From Gallionellaceae bacterium (lineage in GTDB: Bacteria; Pseudomonadota; Gammaproteobacteria; Burkholderiales; Gallionellaceae), in assembly GCA_003445795.1 (NCBI GenBank), contig DMCN01000055.1, forward strand, positions 1 to 21,084: a stretch of 21,084 nucleotides of DNA, written 5' to 3'. The notes beneath the pieces are model-generated. The model ran no database searches. It saw only the letters and a program-made list of their open reading frames with translations, and was not told the DNA's origin. Shown here one piece after another: positions 13,231-21,084 of this stretch; position 1 is the first letter of the stretch; each line of letters begins with the position of its first letter. Made by a program: the position numbers and the translations under genes.

Positions 13231-14115
13231 ATGAAACTCATCCACCTCAGCGACACACACATCGGAAGCAATGACAACGCATTGCGCTTCGAGCGCGTGG
13301 TCGACGATCTGCTGGCGAACCCGCCCTGCGCACCGGAAGAGTGTCTGATCGTGCATACCGGCGACCTGATCGACAGTGCAACGGATACCCACAGGCGCGC
13401 GGCGCGCGTGCTGCTCGACCGGCTGGCCACGCGTTATCGTGTGCTGCTGTGCCCCGGCAACCACGATTACGGCAATGCACTGTCGGTGGACGAGGAAGCG
13501 GCGGAATCCTTCCAGCAGACTTTCCGCGACTTCATCTTTCAGGGCAAGCCGGCGAAATTCCCGGTGTTGACCGAAGTCGGCGCGAATCTGGTCCTCATCG
13601 GGCTGGATTCGAACGCGGAAGAATTGAACCTGTGGCAACGCTGGTTCGCCGAGGGCCACCTCGGCGATGCGCAATTGTCGGCGCTGGACAGGCTGCTGGA
13701 CAGCCCTTTGGTCGCGGGCAAGCAGGTCGTCATCTACCTGCACCACCATCCCTTCTCCTTCGGCTACAGCGTGATGCCCGACGTGGGCGACCGCTACCCC
13801 TTTTACAACTTCCTCATGCATCTGAGCCGCCCGTTCCTGCGCCTCAAGGATGCCTATTCCTTCAGCCAGATAGTGCGCGACCGCGCGCAGGTGCTGCTGT
13901 TCGGGCACATGCACTACGGGCTGGATTGCAGCGGAGAGAGCCGCAAGTACGGCATCGGGATGGCGCTGGATGGCGGCTCCACGACCTGCGCCGAGGACGA
14001 GTCCGACCGCATGCGCTACCGCGTGATCGAGCTGGCGGACATGTCCTATGCGGTGCGCACGCTCAGGCTCCACGCTACTGGTTTGGATTTTAATTCAACA
14101 AAAACATACAGTTGA
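13231..14115 (+). CDS. Calcineurin-like metallophosphoesterase (CpdA/GpdQ-like)
   Basis: The 294-residue protein shows all five metal-binding motifs of the metallophosphoesterase fold in order: SDTHIG (Asp8, His10), GDLID (Asp45), GNHD (Asn77, His78), the histidine run LHHHP (His171-173) and GHMHYG (His226, His228). This is the class III cyclic-nucleotide phosphodiesterase group, which also contains the glycerophosphodiesterase GpdQ. No signal peptide or transmembrane helix is present. It lies 101 bp after the kinase with a possible promoter in between, so it is adjacent to, but perhaps not within, the lipid/glycerol operon. Substrate could be cAMP, another phosphodiester or a phosphomonoester. 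The fold is certain, the substrate is not. Confidence 0.9.
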   Translation: MKLIHLSDTHIGSNDNALRFERVVDDLLANPPCAPEECLIVHTGDLIDSATDTHRRAARVLLDRLATRYRVLLCPGNHDYGNALSVDEEAAESFQQTFRDFIFQGKPAKFPVLTEVGANLVLIGLDSNAEELNLWQRWFAEGHLGDAQLSALDRLLDSPLVAGKQVVIYLHHHPFSFGYSVMPDVGDRYPFYNFLMHLSRPFLRLKDAYSFSQIVRDRAQVLLFGHMHYGLDCSGESRKYGIGMALDGGSTTCAEDESDRMRYRVIELADMSYAVRTLRLHATGLDFNSTKTYS

Positions 14116-14196
14116 TTCAATGGGGGCGCTCCCGGAAGGCTTGCGGCAGTGCTCGGCGACAGCCACCCGGGGTTCCTGGCCGGTCAAGACTTTCGT

Positions 14197-14225
14197 TTGA
14201 CAGGGTTGGACACCTGACATAGAAT
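14197..14225 (+). promoter_or_regulatory. Sigma70 promoter of rplM-rpsI
   Basis: TTGACA (14197-14202, perfect) and TAGAAT (14220-14225, 5/6) are separated by exactly 17 bp. This is the strongest promoter in the window, as expected for ribosomal protein genes. Transcription would start near 14232, giving a leader of about 40 nt. Confidence 0.92.
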
Positions 14226-14272
14226 GCGCGCCCTTCGCAGTCTGTTATCCATTTTTAGTTTTAGGAAATGCC

Positions 14273-14710
14273 ATGAAAACATTTTCCGCAAAGTCCCACG
14301 AAGTCCAGCACGACTGGCTGCTGGTTGATGCTGCCGACAAGATCCTGGGCCGTTTGGCCAGCCAGATCGCTATCCGCTTGCGCGGCAAGCATAAGGCCAT
14401 CTACACACCGCACGTCGACACCGGCGATTTCGTCGTGGTCGTCAACGCAGACAAGCTGCGCGTGACCGGTAACAAGGCACAGGACAAGATCTACTACCGC
14501 CACACGGGCTATCCCGGCGGTATCTACGAGACCAACTTCCTCAAGCTGCAACAGCGCCATCCGCAGCGCGTGCTGCAAAAGGCCGTGCGCGGCATGTTGC
14601 CGAAGGGTCCGCTGGGCTACGCGATGTTGAGCAAGCTCAAAGTCTACGGCGGTGCGACACACCCGCACAGCGCGCAGCAACCGAAACCTATCGATTTGTT
14701 GAAAGCTTAA
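14273..14710 (+). CDS. rplM: 50S ribosomal protein L13
   Basis: L13 is an early-assembly protein of the large ribosomal subunit. The 145 residues compare with 142 in E. coli. Recognisable segments are DWLLVDAADKILGRLASQIA near the N-terminus, ADKLRVTGNKAQDKIYYRHTGYPGG in the middle, RGMLPKGPLGYAMLSKLKVYGGATHPHSAQQP near the C-terminus. An AGGAA site lies about 6 nt upstream. It is followed 2 bp later by rpsI, the universal bacterial order. E. coli L13 represses its own operon; the roughly 40-nt leader here would be the place for such control, but I see no specific structure. Confidence 0.98.
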   Translation: MKTFSAKSHEVQHDWLLVDAADKILGRLASQIAIRLRGKHKAIYTPHVDTGDFVVVVNADKLRVTGNKAQDKIYYRHTGYPGGIYETNFLKLQQRHPQRVLQKAVRGMLPKGPLGYAMLSKLKVYGGATHPHSAQQPKPIDLLKA

Positions 14711-14712
14711 TC

Positions 14713-15105
14713 ATGAGCGTAACTTATAACTACGGAACAGGCCGTCGCAAGAGCGCGGTGGCACGTGTGTTCATCAAGCCGGGCAAGGGCGACATCACCG
14801 TCAACGACAAGCCTATCGACGAGTTCTTCTCGCGCGAGACAGGCCGCATGGTCGTGCGCCAACCGCTGGAACTGACCGAGATGGTCGGCAAGTTCGACAT
14901 CATGGTGAACGTCTCCGGCGGCGGAGAATCCGGCCAGGCCGGTGCAGTGCGCCACGGTATCACCCGCGCATTGATCGAATATGATGCAAACCTGAAACCC
15001 ACCCTGAGCAAGGCTGGTCTGGTTACCCGCGATGCACGCGAAGTCGAACGTAAGAAAGTCGGCTTGCGCAAGGCGCGTCGCAGGAAGCAATTCTCCAAGC
15101 GTTAA
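14713..15105 (+). CDS. rpsI: 30S ribosomal protein S9
   Basis: S9 is a small-subunit protein whose C-terminal tail reaches the P-site tRNA. The 130 residues equal the E. coli length. TGRRKSAVARVF opens the protein, SGGGESGQAGAVRHGITRAL lies in the middle, and the chain ends with the basic tail KARRRKQFSKR, including the final Lys-Arg that contacts tRNA. The gene starts 2 bp after rplM ends and is co-transcribed with it; a terminator follows 17 bp after the stop. Confidence 0.98.
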   Translation: MSVTYNYGTGRRKSAVARVFIKPGKGDITVNDKPIDEFFSRETGRMVVRQPLELTEMVGKFDIMVNVSGGGESGQAGAVRHGITRALIEYDANLKPTLSKAGLVTRDAREVERKKVGLRKARRRKQFSKR

Positions 15106-15122
15106 GCTTGTTGCAGTACCGG

Positions 15123-15147
15123 AAAGGCCGCCAAAGGGCGGCCTTTT
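15123..15147 (+). terminator. Rho-independent terminator of rplM-rpsI
   Basis: AAAGGCCGCC-AAAG-GGCGGCCTTT is a 10-bp perfect stem with a 4-nt loop, followed by TTTTCATTTAT. The T-run is short, so some read-through into argC is possible. Confidence 0.85.
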
Positions 15148-15185
15148 CATTTATCATTCGCAGGCTATTTTTCGAAGGATAGATC

Positions 15186-16214
15186 GTGCTGAAGATCGGA
15201 ATCGTAGGCGGTACCGGATATACCGGAGTCGAATTGCTGAGACTGCTGGCGGGTCACCCGCAAGCGCAGTTGCACGCGATCACCTCGCGTGCCGACGCGG
15301 GCATGCCGGTCAGCCAGATGTTCCCCAGCCTGCGCGGCTATGTCGACCTGAAATTCACCCATCCCGACGAAGCGCACCTCGATCAATGCGACGTGGTGTT
15401 CTTCGCCACGCCCAACGGCATCGCCATGCAGCAGACGCGCGCGCTGCTCGATGCGGGTGTCAAGGTCATCGACCTCGCGGCGGACTTCCGTATCAAAGAC
15501 ATCGCGGTGTGGGAAAAGTGGTACGGCATGACCCACGCCTGTCCCGACCTCGTGGCCGAGGCCGTGTACGGCCTGCCCGAGATCAACCGCGCGCAGATCA
15601 AACAGGCGCGGCTGGTGGCGAATCCCGGCTGCTATCCGACCGCGGTACAACTGGGCTTCATCCCCCTGGTGGAAGCGGGTATCGTCGAGGAAGGTTCGCT
15701 GATTGCCGACTCCAAATCCGGCGTCTCCGGCGCGGGACGCAAGGCCGAGGTGCATACCCTGTTCGCCGAAGCGACCGACAATTTCAAGGCCTACGGCGTG
15801 GCCGGGCACCGGCATCTGCCGGAGATCAAACAGGGGCTCGCGAACATCGCCGGCAAACCGGTCGGACTGACCTTCGTGCCGCATCTCACGCCGATGATCC
15901 GGGGCATCCATGCCACGCTGTACGGGCGCATCAAGAAGGATGTCGACCTGCAGGCGCTATTCGAACAACGTTATGCCGGCGAAGCCTTCGTCGACGTGCT
16001 GCCCGCTGGCAGCATGCCGGAGACGCGTTCGGTGCGCGGCGCAAACCTGTGCCGCATCGCTGTACACCGGCCGCAGGGCGGCGACACCGTGGTGGTGTTG
16101 TCGGTGATCGATAATCTGGTCAAGGGTGCGGCAGGCCAGGCGGTGCAGAACATGAACATCATGTTCGGACTGCCGGAAGCGGCCGGCCTGAACGTGGTCC
16201 CATTGCTACCTTGA
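15186..16214 (+). CDS. argC: N-acetyl-gamma-glutamyl-phosphate reductase
   Basis: The enzyme catalyses the NADPH-dependent third step of arginine synthesis, reducing N-acetylglutamyl-phosphate to the semialdehyde. The 342 residues fit the family (E. coli 334). IGIVGGTGYTGVELLRLL is the N-terminal nucleotide-binding motif; the catalytic Cys149 lies in NPGCYPTA, and HLTPMIRGI and SVRGANLCRI are later signatures. The start is a GTG with a GAAGGA site 5-6 nt upstream, the only start that leaves the nucleotide-binding motif intact. It begins about 40 bp after the rplM-rpsI terminator. Its stop overlaps the next gene (TGATG), so the two are coupled. No ARG box could be recognised. Confidence 0.97.
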   Translation: MLKIGIVGGTGYTGVELLRLLAGHPQAQLHAITSRADAGMPVSQMFPSLRGYVDLKFTHPDEAHLDQCDVVFFATPNGIAMQQTRALLDAGVKVIDLAADFRIKDIAVWEKWYGMTHACPDLVAEAVYGLPEINRAQIKQARLVANPGCYPTAVQLGFIPLVEAGIVEEGSLIADSKSGVSGAGRKAEVHTLFAEATDNFKAYGVAGHRHLPEIKQGLANIAGKPVGLTFVPHLTPMIRGIHATLYGRIKKDVDLQALFEQRYAGEAFVDVLPAGSMPETRSVRGANLCRIAVHRPQGGDTVVVLSVIDNLVKGAAGQAVQNMNIMFGLPEAAGLNVVPLLP

Positions 16215-16978
16215 TGCCCCCGATGATCCGCAGATTCCGTCGCAAGTTCAGCATCTCTGCGCCGCGTTTGTCGGTACGTCCGCATGTGCCCTGGTATGTG
16301 CGCTGGGCGGTTGCCCTGCCGTTCCTGTTGCTGATCGGGTTTGCGATCTGGTGGGCGTACGGTTCCGGTCTGGAGCTGGCCGGTTTCAAACGCGGCCAGG
16401 CCGAGCAGGAATTGAGCGAGCTGCGCGAGCGAGTGCTTTCTCTCGAGTCCGAGAACGCCCAGCAGGCCAACCAGCTTGCCGCCTATGAACGGCAGGGACA
16501 GATCGAGCAGGCGCTCGATCTCGAAGTCGATGCGCAGGTGAAGGCGCTGAACGAGGAGAATGCACGGCTGAAGGAAGACCTGCTGTTCTTCCAGAACCTG
16601 CCGCTGACCGGTGCGCGCGAGGCCGAGCTTTCCATCCACAGACTGAAGATCGAACCGGATGCGCTGCCCGGCGAATATCACTGCCGCATGTTGCTGGTGC
16701 AGAGCGTGCAACAGCGCGGCAGACAGTTCGAGGGCAAAATGCAGCTGGTGGTCAACGGCGAACAAGACGGTCAGAAAGTAGTGCTACAATTCCCGCAAGA
16801 GAATTCCCCGACGGATGTCGCCGCCCACCAGTTGAGCTTCAAGTATTACCAGCGCGTGGATAAGGTCTTTAAACTGCCGCCGGAGATGCGCGTCGAAAGT
16901 GTGCAGGTGAGGGTGTTCGAAAGAGGGATGCAGGAGCCGAAGATCAAGCAGACGGTCGAGATGCCCCCTCAGTTCTAA
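16214..16978 (+). CDS. DUF6776-type membrane protein with coiled coil
   Basis: This 254-residue protein of unknown function has a basic N-terminal tail, one transmembrane helix (about 29-50), a predicted coiled coil (about 60-125, rich in Glu, Gln, Leu and Ala heptads) and a C-terminal soluble beta-rich domain (about 130-250) that should lie in the periplasm. It matches the DUF6776 proteins that sit between argC and a bactofilin gene in betaproteobacteria. The ATG overlaps the argC stop as TGATG; ATG 16223 is an alternative. The bactofilin follows after 13 bp, so a shared role at the membrane, for instance as a membrane partner of the bactofilin filament, is a reasonable guess only. Confidence 0.85.
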   Translation: MPPMIRRFRRKFSISAPRLSVRPHVPWYVRWAVALPFLLLIGFAIWWAYGSGLELAGFKRGQAEQELSELRERVLSLESENAQQANQLAAYERQGQIEQALDLEVDAQVKALNEENARLKEDLLFFQNLPLTGAREAELSIHRLKIEPDALPGEYHCRMLLVQSVQQRGRQFEGKMQLVVNGEQDGQKVVLQFPQENSPTDVAAHQLSFKYYQRVDKVFKLPPEMRVESVQVRVFERGMQEPKIKQTVEMPPQF

Positions 16979-16991
16979 AGGAGAAGCAAGC

Positions 16992-17399
16992 ATGTTCAGC
17001 AGCAATCAAAGCAAACCGCAGAATCGCATCGACTCTCTGGTCGGGTTCGGAACCCGGATCGATGGCGATGTGAGTTTCAGCGGCGGCCTGCGTGTGGACG
17101 GCGAGATCATCGGCAAAGTCATCGCCGATCCCAGCAAACCGAGCACCCTGGTCCTGAGCGAGCATGCGCGTGTGCAGGGCGAGATCAATGTCACCCACCT
17201 GGTCGTCAACGGCTCCATCGTCGGACCGGTGCATGTGGCGGAATATCTGGAACTGCAGAGCAAAGCCAAGGTCATAGGCGACGTGCACTACAAGACCCTG
17301 GAAATACAGTTGGGGGCGATCGTCGAGGGCAAACTGATCCATTTGGCAGAAGCAACAGACAAAGTAGTGGCATTCAAGCTTGGTACAGCCGAGTCATAA
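16992..17399 (+). CDS. Bactofilin (polymer-forming cytoskeletal protein)
   Basis: Bactofilins form nucleotide-free filaments that act as scaffolds at the membrane for cell-wall enzymes or polar structures. The 135-residue protein has the short disordered N-terminus and the single right-handed beta-helix domain (about 14-115) of the family, seen as repeating segments of G-x-V/I-x-G/A such as RIDGDVSFSGGLRVDGEIIGKV, ARVQGEINV and GSIVGPVHV. AAAGGAG lies about 7 nt before the ATG. It lies 13 bp after the DUF6776 gene and 22 bp before erpA, within one likely operon. An M23 murein endopeptidase, the enzyme class bactofilins often recruit, is encoded nearby on the other strand (18928-20226). Confidence 0.93.
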   Translation: MFSSNQSKPQNRIDSLVGFGTRIDGDVSFSGGLRVDGEIIGKVIADPSKPSTLVLSEHARVQGEINVTHLVVNGSIVGPVHVAEYLELQSKAKVIGDVHYKTLEIQLGAIVEGKLIHLAEATDKVVAFKLGTAES

Positions 17400-17421
17400 T
17401 CAAACCAGTTTAGGAGGCAAT

Positions 17422-17772
17422 ATGAATACCGTGACCGAAATGCAGGACCCGTTGCTGTTCACCGACAGCGCGGCCAACAAAGTGAAGCAACTGATCGAAG
17501 AAGAAGGCAATACCGAGCTGAAACTGCGCGTGTTCGTCAGCGGCGGCGGCTGCTCCGGCTTCCAGTACGGCTTCACTTTCGATGAAGTGGCCAACGAAGA
17601 CGACACCGTGATGAGCAAGAACGGCGTGCAACTGCTGATCGATCCGATGAGCTTCCAGTATCTGGTTGGCGCGGAGATCGACTACACCGAAGGTCTGGAA
17701 GGTTCGCAGTTCGTCATCAAGAACCCGAACGCCACCACCACCTGCGGTTGCGGTTCCTCGTTCTCGGCATAA
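17422..17772 (+). CDS. erpA: Iron-sulfur cluster insertion protein ErpA
   Basis: ErpA is an A-type carrier that delivers Fe-S clusters to target enzymes. The 116-residue protein has the three conserved cluster ligands Cys44 (SGGGCSGFQYGF), Cys108 and Cys110 (TTCGCGSSFSA), and the ErpA-type start with DSAANKVKQLIEEEGN. The ATG at 17422 is preceded by a strong TAGGAGG site; an upstream in-frame start at 17380 would lie inside the bactofilin gene. It is the last gene of the argC-DUF6776-bactofilin-erpA run and ends in a hairpin terminator. Confidence 0.97.
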   Translation: MNTVTEMQDPLLFTDSAANKVKQLIEEEGNTELKLRVFVSGGGCSGFQYGFTFDEVANEDDTVMSKNGVQLLIDPMSFQYLVGAEIDYTEGLEGSQFVIKNPNATTTCGCGSSFSA

Positions 17773-17795
17773 GCGGGAAAAAAGTTGTTGCAAGG

Positions 17796-17820
17796 ATGGG
17801 GCGCGAAAGCGCCCCATTTT
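17796..17820 (+). terminator. Rho-independent terminator of erpA
   Basis: ATGGGGCGC-GAAA-GCGCCCCAT is a 9-bp stem closed by a GNRA (GAAA) tetraloop, followed by TTTTGTTT. It lies between convergent erpA and anmK. In the minus direction no T-run follows, so it should work mainly for erpA. Confidence 0.9.
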
Positions 17821-17825
17821 GTTTC

Positions 17826-18926
17826 TCAGGCCGGATAGATCGCGCCTAGCACACAGGGATGCGCCGCCCCGGTCACCGCGGGCAGATTCCCCGGCCTTAG
17901 CTGCATGGTCTGCTGTGCCAGCCAGGCGAAGGCGACGGCCTCCATCCAGTCGGCGGCGATGCCCAGTTCTTCGGTCTTCTGGATGCGGCGTTGCGGCAAC
18001 GCCTGTTGCAGATGTCTCACCAGCGCGGCGTTATGCGCACCGCCGCCGCACAGATAGATCTCTTTGGTCCCCACGCAGAAGCTCTGCACCGCGGCGGCGA
18101 TGCTGTCGCCGGTCAGCGCGAGCAGGGTCGCCTGCACGTCGGCGGGCGCTTCGCTGCCACCCAGTTGTCTTTCCAGCCAGCGCAGATTGAACAGGTCGCG
18201 TCCGGTGCTCTTGGGCGGAGCGGCGGCGAAGAACGCTTCGTCCAGCAGTCTTTGCAGCAGGGCGGGAATGACCTTGCCGCTGGCCGCCCAGGCGCCGTCC
18301 TTGTCGTAGGCCTTGCCCTGATGTTTCGCTATCCATGCATCCATCAGCAGGTTGCCGGGGCCGCTGTCGAAGCCGGTCGTGGTCTTGTTGGGGGCGAGAT
18401 CGGTCAGGTTGGCGATGCCGCCGATGTTGAGGATCACGCGGTGGATGTTGGGGTGGCGCAGCACACGGTCATGGAAGGCCGGCACCAGCGGTGCCCCCTG
18501 GCCGCCCGCAGCGATATCGCGGCTGCGGAAATCGCCCACCACATTGATGCCGCACAGTTCGGCCAGCAATGCGCCGTTGTTGAGCTGGATGGTATAGCCG
18601 TGCTCGGGCCGGTGGCGCACGGTCTGGCCATGGCAGCCGATGGCCTGCACCTGTGTGGCGTCCACGCCCGCTTTCTTCAGCAGGGACTGTGTCGCGTTGG
18701 CGTATTCGCGCGCCAGAATATTGGCGATGAGGTGCGACTGGTGCAATTCGTCATGCGCGGAGTGATGCAGCGCGAGCAACGCTTCTTTCAGCGGCTCGGC
18801 ATAAGGCTGGTAATGCGTGGCGACGAGGCGGGGAATGTCCTGCGAGAGATCGACCAGCGCGGCATCGACACCGTCCAGACTGGTGCCGGACATGATGCCG
18901 ATGTAGAGGTCTGCAGGTTTGCTCAA
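17826..18926 (-). CDS. anmK: Anhydro-N-acetylmuramic acid kinase
   Basis: AnmK opens and phosphorylates 1,6-anhydro-MurNAc to MurNAc-6-phosphate in peptidoglycan recycling. The 366 residues compare with 369 in E. coli. GIMSGTSLDGVDAAL is the N-terminal ATP-phosphate motif (about 10-24), DSGPGNLLMDAW contains the catalytic Asp187, and GGGAHN is a C-terminal nucleotide motif. I chose the TTG at 18926 (MSKPADLYIGIMSG) because an open frame continues upstream to 19007 only as a shadow of the peptidase gene, and the length then fits the family. This start lies 1 nt after the peptidase stop, so translation is probably coupled. The neighbour cuts murein and this enzyme recycles a murein breakdown product. 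Confidence 0.95.
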   Translation of the reverse strand: MSKPADLYIGIMSGTSLDGVDAALVDLSQDIPRLVATHYQPYAEPLKEALLALHHSAHDELHQSHLIANILAREYANATQSLLKKAGVDATQVQAIGCHGQTVRHRPEHGYTIQLNNGALLAELCGINVVGDFRSRDIAAGGQGAPLVPAFHDRVLRHPNIHRVILNIGGIANLTDLAPNKTTTGFDSGPGNLLMDAWIAKHQGKAYDKDGAWAASGKVIPALLQRLLDEAFFAAAPPKSTGRDLFNLRWLERQLGGSEAPADVQATLLALTGDSIAAAVQSFCVGTKEIYLCGGGAHNAALVRHLQQALPQRRIQKTEELGIAADWMEAVAFAWLAQQTMQLRPGNLPAVTGAAHPCVLGAIYPA

Positions 18927-18927
18927 A

Positions 18928-20226
18928 CTAGTCCAGCTTGGCGATGCGTGTGTCGCGCAAGGTATCCAGACGCGCGAACAGTTCACCGGTCTTTTCGGTG
19001 AAAGCATCCATCTGCGCTTCGCTGACCGGCTTGCCGTCGGGCAAAGCCACCTTCAGCGGATCGCGCTGGACACCGCTCTGCTTGAATTCGTAATGCAGGT
19101 GCGGGCCGCTGGCCAGGCCGGTCATGCCGACGTAGCCGACGATCTGGCCTTGTCCCAGACGCTGGCCTTTCTTGATGCCGCCGGCGAAGCGCGACAGGTG
19201 GCCGTACACCGTGGTGAAGTTGCCCTGATGGTTCACCATCACCACGTTGCCGTAACCGCCCTGCTTGCCGACGAAAGAGACCACGCCGTCGGAAGTGACC
19301 TTGACCTTGGTGCCGATGGGCGCGGCGTAATCCACACCCTTGTGCGCGCGCCACTTGTTCAGCACCGGGTGGAAACGCGACTTGCTGAAACCGGAACTCA
19401 CGCGCGAGAACTCGATGGGAGAGCGCAGGAAAGCCTTGCGCATGCTCTTGCCCTCGGGGTTGTAGTAATCGCCGGTGAATTCGGTGGTCTGGAAATAGGC
19501 CGCGCGATACGCCTTGCCGTGATTGACGAACTCGGCGGAGATGATGCGGCCGGTGCGGGCCGGTTCGCCGTTGATGTAGCTCATCTCGTAGACCACGGCG
19601 AACTTGTCGCCCTTGCGCAGATCGCGGTGGAAGTCGATGTCGCCGCCGAAGATATCGGCCATCTGGTTTGCGGCCGCATCGGGCAGGCCGGCTTCGTCGG
19701 TTGCGGCGTACAGGGTGCTGGTGATCTCGCCGGTGCGGACCTGCACGCGTTGCTCGATCTGTGCGGGCAGGATGCGTGTCTTGAAGCTGTCGCCGCTCTT
19801 CTCGATGATGACCTGGTTCGCCTCGTTGTTGATGAAGCGCAGCGCCAGCAGCGCGCCGTTGATGTCGGTCTCGGCCTGCACCTGCTTGCCCACCGACAGC
19901 CTGCGCAGCGCTTCGGCGGAACGGTGCTTGCGCAGATAGTCGCTGGCGGCTTGGTCGTCCACATTCAGGCGGCGCAGCAGCTCGACGATGGTGTCGCCGC
20001 GCTGGACCGGTTCGCTATGCCAGAAAGTCGTGGCGTTGCCGACCACGGGGGAGGAAGCGGGCAGCGCAATGTCTTCGATCAGCGTCTGTTGTGCGCGGGT
20101 GAGGGCGTCGGTCTGCGGCATGATGCCGAAGGCTGTCACCACGCCCAGCAAGGGCAGAGTGGACAGGGTGACGAACCAGCGCAGCTTCATTTTGTGCGCG
20201 TGTGACATGGTGTTTTGCGGTAACAT
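18928..20226 (-). CDS. M23-family murein endopeptidase (MepM/YebA-like)
   Basis: The product is a membrane-anchored periplasmic peptidoglycan hydrolase. The 432-residue protein has an N-terminal transmembrane or signal-anchor helix (about 16-36), an OapA/LysM-like region with VQRGDTIVELLRRLNV, a middle Csd3-like domain, and a C-terminal LytM (M23) domain with intact zinc ligands His295 and Asp299 (HKGVDY) and the HLH motif (His376, His378). E. coli MepM, a DD-endopeptidase cutting cross-links for growth, has 440 residues and the same layout. ATG 20226 is chosen because GGGAGG sits 5 nt upstream; an earlier ATG at 20286 would add 20 unlikely residues. It is the first gene of a pair with anmK and divergent from tyrS. 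Confidence 0.93.
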   Translation of the reverse strand: MLPQNTMSHAHKMKLRWFVTLSTLPLLGVVTAFGIMPQTDALTRAQQTLIEDIALPASSPVVGNATTFWHSEPVQRGDTIVELLRRLNVDDQAASDYLRKHRSAEALRRLSVGKQVQAETDINGALLALRFINNEANQVIIEKSGDSFKTRILPAQIEQRVQVRTGEITSTLYAATDEAGLPDAAANQMADIFGGDIDFHRDLRKGDKFAVVYEMSYINGEPARTGRIISAEFVNHGKAYRAAYFQTTEFTGDYYNPEGKSMRKAFLRSPIEFSRVSSGFSKSRFHPVLNKWRAHKGVDYAAPIGTKVKVTSDGVVSFVGKQGGYGNVVMVNHQGNFTTVYGHLSRFAGGIKKGQRLGQGQIVGYVGMTGLASGPHLHYEFKQSGVQRDPLKVALPDGKPVSEAQMDAFTEKTGELFARLDTLRDTRIAKLD

Positions 20227-20385
20227 TCGCGCCTCCCAAGGCGGCAGTGCTTGTGAATGACCGTGAATCTTTATCGGCAAACACAATGACTTACTGAATT
20301 TTTAGGGCGCCACTGTAACAGAAAGCAGGCAGCCCTCAAAATCCGCCCGGGCATCAGGCGTGATACGGACAAGCGGTCTTTCGAT
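20227..20385. promoter_or_regulatory. Divergent promoter region, M23 peptidase / tyrS
   Basis: These 159 bp must hold the promoters of both divergent genes. It contains an A/T-rich stretch around 20268-20302, but I found no pair of -35 and -10 boxes with good spacing on either strand, and no T-box-like leader before tyrS. Confidence 0.4.

Positions 20386-21084
<699 letters not shown>

Noticed and set aside
18919..20205. Long plus-strand open frame opposite the M23 peptidase and anmK start
   Set aside because: Shadow of the peptidase, which has complete zinc motifs on the other strand.

Overview
The window is a stretch of ordinary chromosome from a Gram-negative, ubiquinone-using betaproteobacterium with high G+C. 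Three things suggest this. Two tandem outer-membrane porins of the betaproteobacterial type and a Coq7-type ubiquinone hydroxylase are present. The block rplM-rpsI-argC-DUF6776-bactofilin-erpA, followed by convergent anmK and an M23 peptidase with divergent tyrS, is a gene order I associate with Nitrosomonadales/Gallionellaceae-like genomes. A Sideroxydans- or Gallionella-like organism is my best guess, but the sequence alone does not prove it.

Layout. Positions 1-362 hold the end of rnfA (an Rnf/Rsx electron-transport subunit), overlapped by a small membrane-anchored, cysteine-rich protein that may be an NqrM-like iron-centre maturation factor. ppsA (PEP synthase) follows at 440-2815. A 654-bp gene-free region carries a 117-bp inverted-repeat element, a strong hairpin, a terminator-like G/C-rich structure and an FNR-type palindrome. 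Two porin genes (3470-5923) each end in a textbook terminator. coq7 (6040-6666) has its own good promoter and is followed by a second copy of the repeat element. On the minus strand lie an OsmC/YhfA-like protein and a DUF218 (YdcF/ElyC-like) membrane protein.

The most interesting unit is at 8309-13129: an alpha/beta-hydrolase, a cytoplasmic glycerophosphodiester phosphodiesterase, a GlpD-type glycerol-3-phosphate dehydrogenase and a glycerol-kinase-like FGGY kinase. Each gene overlaps the next by ATGA. A calcineurin-like phosphoesterase lies 101 bp downstream. Together they look like an intracellular route from acylglycerols and glycerophosphodiesters to dihydroxyacetone phosphate. No transporter is present in the window, and the kinase lacks one glycerol-contacting residue of GlpK.

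From 14197 onward the window is housekeeping: a near-consensus promoter drives rplM-rpsI, a terminator follows, then argC, a DUF6776 coiled-coil membrane protein, a bactofilin and erpA, ending in a GAAA-loop terminator. The minus-strand pair M23 peptidase-anmK (cell-wall cutting and recycling) runs toward erpA, and tyrS starts divergently and is cut by the window end. I saw no prophage, transposase, CRISPR array, tRNA or rRNA.
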